9,374 bases of DNA from assembly GCA_025934635.1 (NCBI GenBank), contig JAICWX010000335.1, positions 1 to 9,374 of the forward strand, written 5' to 3'. A program made the position numbers and the translations under genes. This DNA comes from Streptosporangiaceae bacterium. GTDB lineage: Bacteria; Actinomycetota; Actinomycetes; Streptosporangiales; Streptosporangiaceae. Below the pieces are notes generated by a model that was not told the DNA's origin, did not search any database, and was given only the letters and a program-made list of their open reading frames with translations. Positions 8,450-9,374 of this stretch are shown piece by piece (the first letter of the stretch is position 1; every line of letters begins with the position of its first letter).

Positions 8450-8832
8450 TCGCCGGCGGCGCTGGCGAGCTCGCGGACGACGCGGATCATCTCGTTCGGG
8501 TCGAACGGCTTGGTCAGGTAGGCGTCGGCGCCGACCCGGCTGCCGTGCGTCTTGTCGTCCTCCTGGGCCCGGGCGGTGATCAGCACCACCTTGATGTGCG
8601 CGGTCTCCGGTGACTTGCGCAGCTGGACCGCGGTTTCCCAGCCGTCGAGCCGGGGCATCATCACGTCCAGCGTGATGACGTCCGGGTCGATCTCGGCTAC
8701 TCTCTCCAGGCAATCCTGCCCGTCCACCGCCGTCTCGACATCAAAGCCCTCAAGCTGTAGGTTCACGGCGATTAGCCGCCTGATCACTTCGTCGTCGTCG
8801 ACGACGAGCACCCGTCCCAATCCGTGCGTCAC
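8446..8832 (-). CDS. Single-domain CheY-like response regulator
   Basis: The product is 128 residues and consists only of a receiver domain. The acidic pocket is Asp12/Asp13 in VLVVDDDE, the phosphoacceptor is Asp56 in TLDVMMPRLDGW, the switch Thr is Thr86 in LITARAQ, and the conserved Lys is Lys108 in LTKPFDP. All catalytic positions are present, so it should be phosphorylatable. There is no DNA-binding or enzymatic output domain and no kinase gene in the window, so it would act by protein contact or as a phosphate sink. I chose GTG 8832, giving VTHGLGRVLVVDD. The frame stays open further upstream through the region antisense to the tRNA promoter, but that part does not look coding. No Shine-Dalgarno precedes the GTG; a -10-like TACTCT ends 6 nt before it, suggesting a leaderless mRNA. 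It is the first gene of the lys/thr operon. What it regulates is unknown. Confidence 0.9.
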   Translation of the reverse strand: MTHGLGRVLVVDDDEVIRRLIAVNLQLEGFDVETAVDGQDCLERVAEIDPDVITLDVMMPRLDGWETAVQLRKSPETAHIKVVLITARAQEDDKTHGSRVGADAYLTKPFDPNEMIRVVRELASAAGE

Positions 8833-8838
8833 GCCGTG

Positions 8839-8844
8839 AGAGTA
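8839..8844 (-). promoter_or_regulatory. Candidate -10 of the lys/thr operon promoter
   Basis: TACTCT on the minus strand fits TANNNT and ends 6 nt before the response-regulator GTG (8832). Transcription would begin at or one base before the start codon, giving a leaderless message, which is common in actinobacteria. No TTGACA-like -35 is visible at 16-18 nt, so the promoter is weak or needs an activator. Confidence 0.4.
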
Positions 8845-8904
8845 GCGCCTGCGGGGCAGTACTGGCGCCTCGTACCGGTCCGTGTCCGCGCAGGGCCGAT
8901 TCAC

Positions 8905-8913
8905 TGGTAACCT
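8905..8913 (+). promoter_or_regulatory. Candidate extended -10 of the tRNA-Arg promoter
   Basis: TGGTAACCT combines an extended -10 TG with the hexamer TAACCT (8908-8913), 15 nt before the mature tRNA 5' end. That would give a short precursor leader of about 9 nt. The -35 region is poor. It shares the 96-bp gap with the divergent response-regulator promoter. Confidence 0.4.
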
Positions 8914-8928
8914 TTCCCACGTCACTGA

Positions 8929-9003
8929 GCCCCCATAGCTCAGGGGATAGAGCATCGGCCTCCGGAGCCGGGAGCGTAGGTTCGAATCCTACTGGGGGCG
9001 CCA
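8929..9003 (+). tRNA. tRNA-Arg (anticodon CCG)
   Basis: A complete cloverleaf can be drawn. The acceptor GCCCCCA (8929-8935) pairs with TGGGGGC (8993-8999). The D stem is GCTC/GAGC. The anticodon stem TCGGC/GCCGG has the 7-nt loop CTCCGGA, so the anticodon is CCG at 8962-8964, reading Arg codon CGG. The variable loop is 4 nt, and the T arm is GTAGG-TTCGAAT-CCTAC. The discriminator is G9000 and CCA is encoded at 9001-9003. CGG is a frequent Arg codon in the neighbouring genes. The gene is divergent from the operon that contains the ArgS-like protein. Confidence 0.97.
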
Positions 9004-9133
9004 GCTTCGGATAGGTTTCGCACCCGTACGCGTAGTGTGGGTAGATCATCACTGGTTTGCCCGGACAGGTTCCGTCCGGCCGGTGCCCGGCCCGGGCGGC
9101 CAGGCTCTGCTCAGTAACGCGAGGCGGCCGACG

Positions 9134-9374
9134 ATGTTTGAGCGGTTTACCGACCGGGCCCGGCGGATTGTGGTCCTGGCGCAGGAAGAGGCCAGGAGGC
9201 TTGATCACAACTACATCGGCACCGAGCACATCCTGCTCGGCCTCATCCGCGAGGGTGACGGCGTGGCCGCGCAGGTACTGGTGAGGCGGGGAGCCGACCT
9301 GAACCGGGTCCGCCAGGAGGTCATCCAGCTGCTGGCCACGCCTCCCGACGAGGAGCCGGGGCCAGGAGCGAAGG
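9134..9374 (+). CDS. ClpC-type N-terminal domain protein, cut by right edge
   Basis: Eighty codons are present before the window ends. The protein opens MFERFTDRARRIVVLAQEEA and continues with HNYIGTEHILLGLI, exactly like the first Clp_N repeat of actinobacterial ClpC. It then runs into REGDGVAAQVLV and GADLNRVRQEVIQLL, which is the end of the second ClpC repeat, followed by an acidic, Pro/Gly-rich linker (PPDEEPGPGAK). It thus seems to carry one hybrid repeat instead of two. The rest may be a full AAA+ unfoldase or only a small stand-alone N-domain protein; the window cannot tell. ClpC works with ClpP in protein degradation, and its N-domain binds adaptors. ATG 9134 has GAGG 9 nt upstream. 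It starts 130 nt after the tRNA, where I see no sure promoter (TAGTGT at 9033-9038 is the best -10 candidate). Confidence 0.85.
   Translation, partial: MFERFTDRARRIVVLAQEEARRLDHNYIGTEHILLGLIREGDGVAAQVLVRRGADLNRVRQEVIQLLATPPDEEPGPGAK

Noticed and set aside
8833..8955. Longer N-terminus for the response regulator starting at 8955
   Set aside because: The extension would run antisense into the tRNA gene, has no receiver-domain counterpart, and the GTG at 8832 gives a standard receiver length.
8980..9003. tRNA 3' end as an attachment site with an integrated element
   Set aside because: No second copy of the tRNA 3' end and no integrase or mobility gene is visible; the downstream sequence leads straight to a housekeeping-type Clp gene.
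9016..9034. Possible ClgR-type operator before the Clp gene
   Set aside because: A TTCGC-like half site is followed by CGCG, but spacing and bases do not match the expected GTTCGC-N5-GCGAAC palindrome.
8750..9229. Minus-strand open frame crossing the tRNA and the Clp gene start
   Set aside because: It contains PPVGFEPTLPAPEADALS, the well-known spurious peptide read from the antisense of tRNA genes.

Overview
The window is very GC-rich, with a G or C preference at third codon positions. Gene content and order (lysA-hom-thrC-thrB next to rho, with an ArgS-type protein upstream of lysA) point to a high-GC actinobacterium of the Streptomyces/Streptosporangiales kind. I cannot assign a genus. 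It is core chromosome; I see no insertion sequence, phage gene, integrase or CRISPR array.

Layout from left to right. (1) Positions 1-2083, minus strand: transcription termination factor Rho. Its last roughly 80 residues lie beyond the left edge, and it carries a very long disordered, Arg/Asp/Asn/Gly-repeat N-terminal insertion. (2) 2084-2699: a 616-bp stretch without a convincing gene. It holds the rho leader and presumably its promoter, plus two strong hairpins and a tandem 15-nt near-repeat. (3) 2700-8832, minus strand: six genes packed so tightly that each overlaps the next by 1 or 4 nt. In transcription order they are a single-domain CheY-like response regulator, an ArgS-derived protein without the synthetase catalytic core (NrtL type), lysA, hom, thrC and thrB. 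(4) 8833-8928: a 96-bp divergent control region. (5) 8929-9003, plus strand: tRNA-Arg with anticodon CCG. (6) 9134 to the right edge, plus strand: the start of a ClpC-type N-domain protein with an apparently single, hybrid Clp_N repeat.

How the genes work together. lysA performs the last step of lysine synthesis. hom makes homoserine, the branch point to threonine and methionine, and thrB and thrC convert it to threonine. The operon therefore covers the lower part of the aspartate-family pathway; aspartokinase and aspartate-semialdehyde dehydrogenase are not in the window. Two putative regulatory genes, the response regulator and the ArgS-like protein, lead the operon and are translationally coupled to it. 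The tRNA-Arg gene diverges from their promoter.

The most interesting points are the catalytic-core-less ArgS relative sitting between a tRNA-Arg gene and lysine/threonine biosynthesis, the likely leaderless start of the response regulator, the single hybrid Clp_N repeat, and Rho with its repeat-rich insertion and structured leader.
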